DNA from: Diatrype stigma
Lineage: Eukaryota > Ascomycota > Sordariomycetes > Xylariales > Diatrypaceae
Direction of reading: 5' to 3'
Assembly: GCA_022225965.2 (NCBI GenBank)
Contig: JAKJXP020000001.1
Span: 1 to 64,000, forward strand
DNA: 64,000 bases
In this document: positions 44,272-55,676 of the stretch, one piece after another
Layout: each line of letters begins with the position of its first letter
How positions within the stretch are numbered: position 1 is the stretch's first letter
Program-made: the position numbers and the translations under genes
Notes under the pieces: generated by a model
What the model was told of the DNA's origin: nothing
Seen by the model: only the letters and a program-made list of their open reading frames with translations
Databases searched by the model: none

Positions 44272-45923
44272 ACAACAACAAACAAACAAAACCACAAACT
44301 TGATTCATCGGAGTGCATCACACACCACCGGACAGAGGACCAGCCATGTGAGCGATTGATTTGCGGTTTACATGAGTTCCTACTTCAGCACCACTAACTA
44401 CTACCGCCCATCGGGTATCAGATGGGAGGTAATACTTTTTTCTTCCTCTCTCTATTTCTCGCTTGCTCATGATACAGCGAACGCTCTTTCTCGAAGTTTG
44501 ATCCTCGACTCGAAAAGCTACCTGCCTATCATTTTTGCACTTTACACACAGCGCATGAACAGCTTGGAGTTTGATGATTTTCAGAAGGAGCGAAAAACAT
44601 AAAAATAAAGCGAAAGGAGAGGCGGCAACGCCATTGGAAGAGGCGAGTGCAGGTGCATCAAGTTAGGATTCGGTACAGGCGTTTGGCGGTGGCACGCGAT
44701 GAAAGATTTGATGGCTTGATTCATTCACCGGGAACAGGGAGCGAGTGAACACCTTTTCTCCTCGGTATATATAGGATGATACGACTGGGCTTTTGGCTGG
44801 GCTTGTCAGATGGTTAGCAATTCGGAGTGACTAACTTGCTATAACCCCCCAGCCAGTCCCACGACTTCCTTCTACATTTGTATTCTAGTTCGCTTTTCTT
44901 TTCTTTTCTTTCCATAGCCTCTGTACTTTAGCAACATCAATGAGTTTTTCCTACTAATTATGTTTCTTCTCGATCGTGACAGGAAAGAAGTGTGATGACG
45001 GCTGTTCAAAGGACTTACGTGAAAGTATCTAGATCGCTTGACTATCTAGCAACCGGAAGGCCCCAAGTACAGTAGAAAGAACATAGGTACGTTATGCCCA
45101 CGTCCCCGCAAAGGCTCTCAATGAGAAGTCCCTGTGGTGGCTAAGTAGGTCATGCTAAGTAAGCGGTCATGGTGCCCCGGAAGTGAGTACTTAGGCGAAA
45201 GTTCCGTACCTCCTACCAACCATGCTTTGAGCATAGCAGAGCCGTATAATTGTCAAAACCAGAGGATGTATGAAGCTACAGAAGAATTAGAAGGGGTGCC
45301 AGTCTGGTCAGGACGAAGATACATACTTACGTATAACTATAGGCGCTGTTCTTCCCGAGACCTCACCATTGATGTAGATGAGCTAGCTGTAAGTAAATAT
45401 GAATACTATATATAAAGCTTGAATAAAGGTATGTAACATATCCAAGAAAAGAGGGTATCGGGTATCCGTTTACTGTACTTCGATCTGCCCGTCGTGCTTC
45501 GTTCACCCGGGTCATACCTATCGCCGAAAAATCTCCCTCTCCCACTCGCACCTCGAACATCGCTTCTCCGACACATGACCGTGGTTCTGCTCTTTCCCAC
45601 GGTCCATCCACCCGTCGAGCTTATATACCAATAGATACGCTTGCTTCCTATAGATGCCTCTTGCATAGCATCCCTTTCATCCATCCCTCTTTCTATATAC
45701 GGTCGAAAATATAGGTACTGGGCAGGGTCTTGCCCCGCTCATGATAGATACTCAAGTCTGCCGTAATGCGTCAAAATGCCATGCCATGTGTTCGTTCTAT
45801 ATCGCTTCGACGAAAGGACCGCCTTCGACTTGTTCTATTTTCGAGGATATCTTTTGACAGATATATTGCGGGAATGTACCCCAACGCGGGGATTTGGGAA
45901 GGCGCAAATAAGATACTGTGTGC
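44272..45923. other. Intergenic region after the PKS
   Basis: This region lies between convergent genes and no gene is recognised. A polyadenylation-like AAAAATAAAG lies at about 44602. CTTTTCTTTTC-type runs occur at about 44890-44912. The frames at 45152-45415 and 45363-45684 have no family features. Confidence 0.45.
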
Positions 45924-47710
45924 TTATAGCACAAACAGTCCGACACCCATCACACCGGCCACACCGGCGAAAGCAGCGACAGCAGCGGCCTCCCAAGCCG
46001 GAGCCGGGACGGCCCTCGCGCCGGCGCTCCCGGAGTCGGACGCGCCCGGCGACGAGGTGACGGTGACGGTGGGGACGTTGTCGGTGTTGTCGCCGGCGCC
46101 GGGGAGGCCGGTGGCGGTCTGGGCGGCGGTGACCTGGGAGGCGACGCCGCTGACGTCGGGGATGCCGGTGGAGGTGATCTCGACGATGTTCTGGTCGGTG
46201 CTGTTGAGGTTGGCCTGGGCGAGGGCGACGACGTTGTTGTCGAGGTCGTAGACGGCGTAGGCGGAGCGCAGGAACGTGTCGCCGAGCAGGTACACGCCCG
46301 AGTTGGGCTGGATGCCGAAGCTGCACACGTCGTCGGCGAAGTCGAGCTCGGGGAGCAGCAAGCCCTGGTCGATGTACTCCTTGACGTTGTCCAGCACGAG
46401 CTCGTCGACGGGCACGCGCACCAGCGGGCCGTCGGAGCCGCCGAACTGGAAGTCGAACGTCAGCGAGGACTCGTTGCGCAGGTACTCGCAGTCGATGTAC
46501 ACCAGCCCCGTGTACGACGTGTCGTCGACGGCGCCCAGCTCTGCGTAGAGGTTCGCGGCGATGCGCGACGGCAGGTAGCTCAGGGTCGTGCCCGAGTCGA
46601 GGATGACGGGTATAGCCTGCTGCACGGCCGTGAAGGTGGTGCTGTCGGTGTAGTTCACGATGAGGGAGGAGAGCGTGACGGTGAAGGAGGTGTAAACGTC
46701 AGTATCGGAGTCGGGGATGACGGGGACAGCTTGCAGCTCGCCAATGTACTTGTCGGTGTCGATGCCGCCGAACATGATGGTGCCTTTCGAGGAAGCGTAG
46801 TCATTCTATAAGATAACAGGGTCAGTAAGCCGGATTCATGTCCCACGCATTCCAACACAGGTGCCCGGGCCCCTTTTCTGGAATGTAGACATAGACCAAC
46901 GTACCAACCACAAGCTATAAGCTCGGATAGCTGTTAAGTTCTGGCTCGCAAGCATATCAATGATGTTGTGGTACCCATCCTCCGCGGCAACATTAGTCGA
47001 ATAGCCGACGCCCATCAGACCGGAGTTGATGGTCGATGTCGTAGCCAAACCCATCTGCAAAGCATTGATCGTGGTCCCACCGATGGTGAGGTTGTCTTCG
47101 AAGTAGGTTCCATTGGCGCCAGAACCGTCGAGGTAATTGATCTCGAAGGGCTCGTCATCAAGAGCAGTATACGAGGAGCTCGACGACGGGTCGACTGCGA
47201 CGGCAGATCACAATAAGGTTCAACGGTCAGCACACGGTTCTCCCCTATATAACTTTTACATCCATCCAATATATATACACACACGAAAGTTCCGCACTAC
47301 AGATCTGACGCCTTGATAGGGCACCAGCCACGGGAACTCTAAATTGTCGACAGATTTACATAAGAAATTATACGAAGACAAAAAAACTCACAGGTAGCTA
47401 TGCAACCTCCACCCAAGCTCTCCTGTAATCTTGCCGAGGTGCAGAGGTTGGCGCTGCTGTCTAGGACCCAAACATCACTACTGCCGGTATCGAGGACCAG
47501 GCTGACCGGCTGCGACGGGGTGCCTATCGACACATCGGCATAGTAACCACCGCCGGTCAGGTTGTTGTGTAACTCCTGTAGGATCGGGTCGGCGCGCTTG
47601 TGCAACGGCGGGAGGCCCTTTGTCTTGCCAATGCCTATCGACACGACTCGCTGCGCAGCAGCAAAGCCGACGGTGCTGCCCACGGCAAGCGTAGCAAGGA
47701 AAGCCTTCAT
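45924..47710 (-). CDS. GPI-anchored pepsin-like aspartic protease
   Basis: Secreted A1-family endopeptidase of the yapsin/OpsB type, expected at the plasma membrane or wall. Three exons: 47710-47392, 47194-46905 and 46805-45924; introns are 197 and 99 bp, giving 496 residues. There is a signal peptide at 1-20 (FLATLAVGSTVGFAAA), then a short propeptide ending in Lys-Arg at 38-39, a likely Kex2 site. The catalytic motifs are VLDTGSSDVWV (Asp74) and VILDSGTTLSYL (Asp273). Other landmarks are YYADVSIGTPSQ, the FDPSSSSSYTAL loop, MGVGYS, KGTIMFGGIDTDKY and YLLGDTFLRSAYAVYD. After the enzyme core comes a Thr/Ser/Gly-rich stalk and a hydrophobic C-terminus (AAVAAFAGVAGVMGVGLFVL) that fits a GPI signal. 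The neighbour is the PKS, convergent. Nothing links it to the metabolite pathway. Confidence 0.93.
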
Positions 47711-50700
47711 GGCGGCACAGGTCCCTGTATTATCTCACACTCGGCTCTCCCCCTGGATTTATATAATGTATGTCGACACGGACGGCGATCGGAAAATCAA
47801 AGGGGTCGTCTGGGAGCATACGATTCCCGGTATGGTCGGGGGGATATACGGGAGGGACACGGGGGAGGAAGGAGACGGGACGATCGAAGGTAAGGATGAA
47901 CTAAACGGAACGGAACGAGGAACAACAGGAAAGCAAGAACACTAGGCGAAGAGAGCGAAATACCTAGCCAAGACGAAAAGCCGGAAAGAAATGAATGAAG
48001 GAGCGTAGTTGTGAATTACGCACTACGCCTACTACTGCTGCTCCTACTTACTTACTACATACTTACATGCGCTGCTGCGCACTATGCGGTAGTGTGGGCT
48101 GACAGGCAGACAGGCAGACAGGCAGACAGGCACACAAGCTGAAAGACGATTGCGATGCGCTGCCTCTCCCTCAGGCCCTATCTTCTCTCTTCGCGGCGAC
48201 AGAAATGCAGAAATGACTGACAGATCGGGCGAGGACGCGAGCTACGATAGGCCCAGACGAGTCCAGAGTCATCAATCATGACGGGGGGGCGGCCCACGGG
48301 TGCCTGCAAGCTTTGCGGAAATCGTGGGACCGTGGGCCACACACGCCCTGACGCCCAGTGACGCCGCGCGCTGGCGGGTGATGGGTTGTAGTATGGGTAG
48401 TATGGATGGACGATCTTGCCACGATCTGAGTTGAGGTGGAGAAGGGAAAGCAACGCAACCCCACCAGGGCCATTGGCGTCGCGCCATCGCCCATTGGGGG
48501 GATTGGCTGAAGATGTGCGCCCAGGGTTTTTTCCAGCCCAAGCCACTTCACTAACCGGATCGTTGACAGGCTTTAACAACCTTGGAAGGCCACCACAGCT
48601 TGGCTACAGGCTATCTCGCCCCCTTGTAGCGTAGCTCGGCAGGCACGCTGGCACGGCTTCGTAGGTGTTGTACATACATACATACATGCGGCCTGCATGC
48701 TCTGATACTCCGTTCCAATTATACAACATCCATGTATGTACGCGCATGTGTCTTCTGTAGCTACCTAGTCAGTAGTTGATAGGGGATGGTTTATAGGGTA
48801 TTACATCTCGCATTTGTAAAACCAAGCCGGGCTGTGTGAATGTGAATTCGGGCCAAGAACAAGCTAGCAATAGATCTTTACCACTATTCTACCGCTATAT
48901 CGACTAAGAACATTCAGCTATGCTTGGCGTGAGACCAAACTGGCTGGACTGGCCGTAGCGAAGCTCTGGAAAGATGATGCAATCATCATGCAGGGGGCGC
49001 GCCAATTGGGTTGTTTTAGGCGTCTAGATGCTGGAACCTAGGAACCCCAAATCTTCACGACTTACAGGTAAGTATCAAGGCTGCAAGGTAAGTAATAAGT
49101 AGGTATTGTTTATTTCGTACCAGTCACAACGGTCACGGGCAGGGCAATGATTGCGCGTCTTCTGCATGTGAGATACAGATGCCGTCTGGGAAGAGAAAAA
49201 AACCCCTCCCCTCTGGCCTCCGCCGCTCCAATCACCGTCTCAAGCAGCCTCCAAGATATGGCTGAGCCTGGAACTCGGCAACGGCTTACCCGCTTTCGCT
49301 CCCTTCAGGTTACCGGAAACAGAAAGCCAACTCGGAGCCCAGTAGTCCAGGTACGCTAATGCTTCGACCTCTTAGCGTTTCAGCCGTTTCAATATAACAC
49401 CGTCAGGGCCTCCTTCGTCCTACATAGTAAATACGGTAATTCCAGGTTTCATCTCACTTCTTCCTGGCAGCCCAGTTCGCGAACTACCTGGGTTGTGACA
49501 TCGGTCCAGACCGAATATTTACGTATAACAATGGATAGTTCCTAGAACTCGACTCCCAACACTATGTAGCTTGGTCGTAGTTAGAGGGAACCAACATCAC
49601 TATAGCTCCCTCCCGCCGCCACTCGGGTACACCAGCCTTGATGGGTCTTGGTCTTGGAGACTCCAGATTGGTGACCTTGGTGACCAAACTGGGTCACACC
49701 TGACATTGCTCCCAATACCGGCCCTATTCCCAATGGAGAGGATGATTACGAACGAGATTACGACGACGCTGACCACCACAATCGCCTCTACTCCACCATC
49801 ACTCCAGCCGCGGGCGATGCTGATGCTAACCGCCACCGCCACTATGACAGCCCGGGACCCCGCTCCTTCCTGGTTGTTGTTGTTGGGAGGTGGGGGAGAA
49901 AGGATCGGCGCAGAACGTCATGAAAGGTTCGGGCCGCGATCGGGGCCGTGATCCCGGCTACAAACTCGGGCCGTCGCCGCCGCCGCAGGTGCAATCGAAG
50001 CATCGTGATCGTTCTACATAATCAGTTGATAACCACCATATATGTACTCAACCCACTTTGGGGCGACCCCGATAGAAGCCGAACAGATCTAGCAATCAAG
50101 AACATGTGACTGACCATGTAGCTATCTATGTTATGACCGCCCTGCTTCGTTCGGAGTGGGCCAGACACTCTGTCACCAGCACTTCAAGCCATCGAGAAGA
50201 AGGCTTGGCTTCCTGAGGCCTCAGCAATAACGACAGCTTCTTATGTAGAGCAGAGTAGGAAGAAAAGACCCGAGCAATCTAAAATAACTCAGGGGGTGGA
50301 TGCAGTACATATGTGAGCCGAGAGGGTCTCAGAGGTTGCGGCCGAACGGGGACGGAAGGCTATGCGAAGAAGGCAAAGGAGAAAGAAGCATTGATGGTGT
50401 CGGCAGTTGCAACTGGTGGTATTCTATAGGAAGATAGGTAATTGATGCACTCACGACCAAGCTTCATCTGGATTCAGTCAATTTTACCCAGTCATTGCTG
50501 TTGATTGAAGGCGACGGGGGAAGCTGTCACTATGCTACCCCCCGACCTTTGAGTAAGATCCCATACTCCTCCTTACCGTACAGGGCGGTCCAGAGTAGTT
50601 GACCTCTACTTATGTACCTAGTCCTAGTGCAGCGTAGGTACTGCCTAATATACAATATATACCGTAGATATGACCTTCTTTCTATCTTACAGTTACAGGA

Positions 50701-50819
50701 CAAGCCCACCAGGTAGGTCTGGCCAGTTTTCCCCTCATTTTCTTTCTTCCTTTCTTCTTGTCCCTCCCTTGTTCTCTTCCGCCACGAACCGGATAATTCC
50801 ATGCCATGCCCATCAAACA
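47711..50819. other. Intergenic region with one coding-like stretch
   Basis: No gene assigned. 47711-48000 is the protease promoter. A GACAGGCA repeat is listed separately. ACATACATACAT occurs near 48672. Between about 49710 and 49920 the plus strand has an open stretch with coding-like composition (Asp/Tyr/His-rich, then Ser-Pro-Gly-Pro and a Val run), preceded by stops; I do not recognise it. The right end holds the 3' flank of the next minus-strand gene. Confidence 0.4.
48101..48133 (+). repeat. (GACAGGCA)n microsatellite
   Basis: Four tandem copies of the octamer GACAGGCA, the last ending GACAGGCAC, about 390 bp upstream of the protease start codon. Confidence 0.85.
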
Positions 50820-52808
50820 TTATGCTCCCCCGAACGTGGTCTGGAACACCTTCTTCTGCTCGTGCGATATCCGCTCCGGGTACTTGATGCTGACCCGGAC
50901 GGCAAGGTTCGACCGCGCGCCGGGCCGGCTGGCCCGCGGCATGCCGAGCCCCGCGTACACCGTCGACCACGACGGCGGCGTGACCTCCTGCCGCTCGACC
51001 CGCACCTTCTGCCCGTCGAGCGTCGGCACCGTCCGCGACCACCCGCAGAGCGACTCCAGGAGCGTGATGTCGACCGTGTAGACCAGGTGCTCGCCCTCGA
51101 GGTCGTAGAGGTGGTGTGGTTTCTGTAGCGGTTGCAAATATTGCCTGTTAGTAAAGCAAAACTGGTGGGGAGGTGGTTCGGGGGGAGAGAGAAATAAAAA
51201 AGAAAAAATGCGTACCCATTCGACGATGAATTCTAAGTCCTGTATTGTGCCGTCCGGGTCTACACCTATCCCGGAGAACCCGATACGGGATCCTTGGTGC
51301 GCTCCCGCCGGGACAACAACTTCGACCGTCCTTCCGTCGGGTATCGCTTCGTATTTTGTGCAGCCGAAGAGCGCTTCTTCAAAAGTAAGAGGCAAGGCTT
51401 GTATAACAGATCGCCGGCACCGCTGGTGGCCGGAATCAACATCCGGGGAGGTGGGTATTATAGTGGTATCCGCGACGTTCCCGCCGGCCTGGGGCCCGGT
51501 CGCTGTCGACATCGACGAGGAGCCGGTCCGGGTCGGTTTCAGCGACGGGGCGCTGCCCATCTCCAGCAGGAAGGCGTCCAGCTGGTCGATCAGGGCCCTT
51601 TGGTCCGGCAACTGGCCCGAGGGATCTCCCATGACGTAGGATTCGCAGGCGTCCGGGGTGGTGATCCCCGTGGCCTGGTCCGACTCCAAGCGCGAGGATT
51701 CGGACAGTACGCTGGTGGTGTTCGTGTTCGACCGCGAAAGAAAGGACGTCGGGCTCTCGCATCTCGCGCCGCCGCCTCGCTCCTCGTGCTCCTCGGCGTT
51801 GGAGGTCAGGAAGGCGACCTCTTGGGGGTCGAGAAGGTCGTAGCATCCGCCCTTCCTCTTGCTCTCCCTGTTCATCGTCGGGACGTTATCTGGACACCAC
51901 GGCAGCATCGAGCTGGATCGTTTCGGGTCGGAGGAGCACGACGACGACGCCCGGCCCGGGCCAGGGCCGCTCTTGTCCCGAGCCCCATCGTCCCGGACGT
52001 CGTCGAGCCACTTCATCACATGGTCCTGGATGGGTTTGCGGTTCGTTACGACATCGCGCTCCGTGATGTGCTGCCCGACCAGCTCCTGCTCGAGCCTCGA
52101 CCAGTTCGCCTCCACGTTGAAGACCGAGCCGTCCTTCTGGCCGGTCTGCACCTCCTGGCGCAGCTGGTCGAGCTTCGACACGATGTCGCTGAGTATGTTG
52201 GTGCTGGACTCCGAGGCCTGCTCGATCCTGGATAGCGAGAGTGTGTTTACATGCGTCAGAAACAGATTTAGGCCCTCCGTGTGCCGCGATAGCTTCTGCC
52301 GGATGCCCTCCGTGGACTTGGCTCCGAACCGGATCCGGTCCCAATACCGCGGCTTACTAGTATTCAGTGATCTGTGCTGGAGCAGAAACCGCTCCAAGTC
52401 CCGCAGATCGGTGTTGCAGTCGTTCATCAGATTGGCGAGCTGCATCCGCTGGGATTTTCCCGCCTTGTGGAAGACGGATTTCGGCTGGGTCAGCTCCTCA
52501 CCGACCTCCTGTAGGACCGCCTGCAAGGCCCGAACTGTTTGTCTCGTTTAGACCTGGATTTCCCTGGTGATGACTCGGGGATTTTCTGGATTGGGGAAGA
52601 AACACTCACCCTCTTCCGTCAAGGTTCGGAATTCCTCCCCTGCATTCTTGCCTGCGCCGACGTTAGCAACCGCGGATAAGACGTTTTTCCAGACTAGGCG
52701 ACGACGCGCTCGGGGCAATCAGCAGCAGGACTCACAGCCATTGTACAGTTTCCATGCCAACTTGCCGACAGCAACGACATCGCCAACGCTCCAGCCAAAC
52801 GAGGCCAT
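50820..52808 (-). CDS. Fungal STAND-type N-terminal domain fused to DnaJ C-terminal domain, no J domain
   Basis: Four exons: 52808-52736, 52651-52610, 52534-51216 and 51122-50820. Introns are 84, 75 and 93 bp with GTGAGT/GTGAGT/GTACGC donors and CAG acceptors. Phases fit, giving 578 residues. The N-terminus (MASFGWSVGDVVAVGKLAW, then LYNGCKNAGEEFRTLTEEV) and the following helices (LQAVLQEVGEEL, LANLMNDCNTDLRDLERFL, RYWDRIRFGAKSTEGIRQKL) match the helical domain that opens many fungal STAND/NLR-like proteins. Residues 160-410 are low-complexity and Ser-rich. From about 412 comes a class-B DnaJ substrate-binding region: LPLTFEEALFGCTKYEAIPDG, VPAGAHQGSRIGFSGIG, PHHLYDLEGEHLVYTVDITL, LDGQKVRVER, GLGMP and IKYPERIS. 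There is no HPD-bearing J domain, no Gly/Phe linker and no zinc finger. A chaperone-like client-binding protein tied to an immune-type adaptor is an inference; function is unknown. Confidence 0.85.
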
Positions 52809-53958
52809 CTGGATATAGACAAGAAGTAGACGAACCGGTGCCTCCCCCGCGAAGCGCCTGAAGTGCGCAGCAGCTAACTATCTGGTCTGAACATCACATG
52901 CCACTGATTGGCATTAATTAGCCCTTTTTCCCTTTCATTTTTCCTTCCGAAACGCACGGGGTCCGGGTTACTTTTAATAGCCAGGGAAATAGGGGCTGTG
53001 CGTGCGTTCCCCTCACTTCATTAACTATGCTATGCATGCATAATAAGCACTTGCGGCGCAGGTTTGTGGGGGGAATCTCAAAGCTCAAGCTGCTAAGCCA
53101 CCCTTCGCGCCGATTGCTTCAAGGGACACACGCCTTCGACCTGCCCGTTCGGTGCAGTATTGTCCAGTAATAAGCTTGAGGCTGGAGCTGTGATGATCGC
53201 ATTGGCCATAGTCTGACTATGCGGCATACGAGAGAATCTTAATCGCAACTACACGCAAGCACTCCGCAGTTGGCCTCAATCCAGGTAGCAGACTGTGTCT
53301 TGAACGCACATACACCTCGCTGCATCACGTGTGTTATACAATACCCGCGGTATACGCAACTTAATATCTATATCCCACGTCCCTTTAGAGACCTGTGTCG
53401 ATATACCGTGCGCGTCCAACTTCGCGCAGGCGCCATGAGCATTCACAGCAGCCAATGTAATTCACCCAAGGGGGAGACAGGTCACAGTATGTGAGCTTCA
53501 TCATCGACATGCACCATTCGAGCGCAATAGGGTACTGAAAACGATGCAGCAGCTCATCGAATATCCTTATCAACCTACCACTGCTACCAGTGCAGAATAT
53601 ATGTAACACTTAACTATCCAACTAACACGTTAAACCGGGCACTTAATCAAGAACGGTAAGTCCAGCTTGTTCCAACCAGCTTATTACAGTATTCGTACTT
53701 GATATGTTGCTAATGGACTGTCCTCTGCATCGGCATTGTGGCGTTATAAAGTGACGCCTCCGCCGATGACAACGGCCATGCCTAAGCAATCCCCCATCCC
53801 CACATCATTATCCGGCATTGTCCCTCGCGTTCCTGGGGTAACTAACTATAACAGTCAAGCTAATTTTCCCAGTCATGTCCTTGTCAGTGTAAGGCCAAAA
53901 TCTCCGCTTGTGCAACCTCCGGTAGCATGTAATTATGTAACTATAGTTACATACCATA
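52809..53958. other. Intergenic region left of the MITE
   Basis: No gene recognised. The left end is the promoter of the STAND-like/DnaJ gene. Composition becomes AT-richer from about 53580 towards the MITE. A perfect TA dinucleotide (53957-53958) is the presumed left target-site copy. Confidence 0.5.
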
Positions 53959-54267
53959 ACGTTTTCCACCCCCTTTCGGGACACACTAGGATCTGGGACG
54001 GCCCTATTTCTTAAATAAGGGATAAAAGGATATATCGACATAACCGATATTATTATAACCATATATAACCCTTTTCTGCCTTAAATCTTCGAATTAAATT
54101 TTATGAAATTTTCCTTACATAAAGCTTTATGTAATTAAGTTATATATAAAGTTGCACGTATTTCCGAGCAGTGTCGGTGAAGTTATGAATTTTTAAAGTT
54201 GGTATTACTATATAAGAAATGGGGGCGTCCCAGATCCTAGTGTGTCCCGAAAGGGGGTGGAAAACGT
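53959..54267. mobile_element. 309-bp MITE with about 56-bp terminal inverted repeats
   Basis: The left end (53959-54014) starts ACGTTTTCCACCCCC and contains GGGACACACTAGGATC. Its reverse complement closes the element at 54212-54267. The arms match over about 42 bases without a mismatch and then at most of the next 12. A TA flanks each side (53957-53958 and 54268-54269), as expected of Tc1/mariner-Fot1 (pogo-like) insertions. The interior is AT-rich (about 54010-54210), contains no coding frame and shows signs of RIP-like composition. It is a non-autonomous element needing a transposase from elsewhere; no such gene is in the window. Confidence 0.88.
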
Positions 54268-55676
54268 TACTGTAGGTAGTTACGCGGCTGCGCGGTTACT
54301 CCTGTCTGCGCTCAAGCCTCTTAGCGACGATGCGTTCTCGCCCTGCGGGGCGAGCATCTTCATTTCGCTCGGCTAAAGGGGGTTCATTCGATTGGTATGT
54401 AATTAGCGGAAACGGCCGGACTGTCGGTGTCAAGCCGTCCATATCGTGACCCTTTCGTATCGTGTGGTCCTCGGTATCCCGTTCCAACGCCTCATTCAGG
54501 CCTTACCTGAGTTAAGTTACCGCGTCGTGAACCTCCCCGCGCTAGCAGAAGCCTCACCGTAGACACATACAGTACAATACCGTCATACTAATAAGAATAT
54601 TCGTGCATGAGCTCAGATCCGATGCTTTTGCTGCCGATGCTGATGTAAAGAGCCGAAGTGCTACGTTGGGGCGGAAGCACTGGGTTGCAGCAGGAACGAC
54701 GTGTTTGGCCAGTATAAAGTCTTCAAACGTTTACGATGATATGGCTCGATTACTGGAATGCTCACGTACTGAGATTTTGTTGTTTTCTAGAGGGAATCTA
54801 AGTAGAGATGTCAAGATAGGGGAACACGTTAAAGATGAGAGGTCCGTCATACTCATAACTATAACGCTACCGACTTACAGCGAAATATAATCATGGCCTG
54901 ATGTAAGGGGCATTCCTACACGCTCTACTTAGTTCGGTTCCTTTCCTCAGCACGTTTGGGTTCTGTCCAGACCCTACCAGCAATTCAGCATCATGCAATA
55001 TGCCACTACATGGTAAGTGAGCATCTAATCAAGTCTTCCCTCATCAAGTCTCCCCCCAGGTCCATCTTGATGAACTCTTCAGCTTCATCATCCAGGGTAT
55101 CGTCAGCAGAGTCACAGGCAATGATGGTTAATTTGGAACATCGAAGAGTGACCGTAAATAGTCGATGTCTGTTATTCATATACGAACTTTCTCGGATAGA
55201 GGCCTCTCGTAGATAGGGGCAATATGGTGAAACCTGGATTATGTTCATTCTCGGATGGTCTCACTCTTTCCTCCTACCATTTACATTGTCTCTTGATCTA
55301 TTGCGATTCCTAAAAAATACAACACCCAGAGTTGGAGGCACTGGCTTGGAATCTGTTTCCATGGATTACGCCAATTAAGTGACATGTTTGATTGGTCATA
55401 AACAACATCACCATCAATTCCCATGTGCATCTTTTCAAAGCATAAGAACATGTGTCTATGCGAGATGGTGGCAAAGCTTCTGTTGCACCAGAAATCTCGA
55501 ATGGGATTGAACAATCATCAGCGTTCTCATTATTCATAACTAGGTATACTGCGTTCTATTAACTCGGTATTGAGTAGTTATACCTCAACATTGATACTGA
55601 ATGTGTACTCGAGCCCTTCTCTGCACCGGCGGTTGTTTACCTACGGGAAGCTAGAACGCACCTTTCCTATACTTGT
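54268..55676. other. Intergenic region right of the MITE
   Basis: No gene recognised. There is a small GC-rich hairpin-capable stretch at about 54336-54352 (GCCCTGCGGGGCGAGC). The remainder is mixed composition with short frames. It carries the 3' flank of the F-box-like gene at its right end. Confidence 0.45.

Noticed and set aside
43365..44303. 312-codon alternative frame in the 3' part of the PKS
   Set aside because: Arg/Gly/His-rich shadow of the KR-ACP coding region.
48101..48133. Possible CRISPR-like repeat array
   Set aside because: Direct tandem octamers with no spacers, in a eukaryotic genome.
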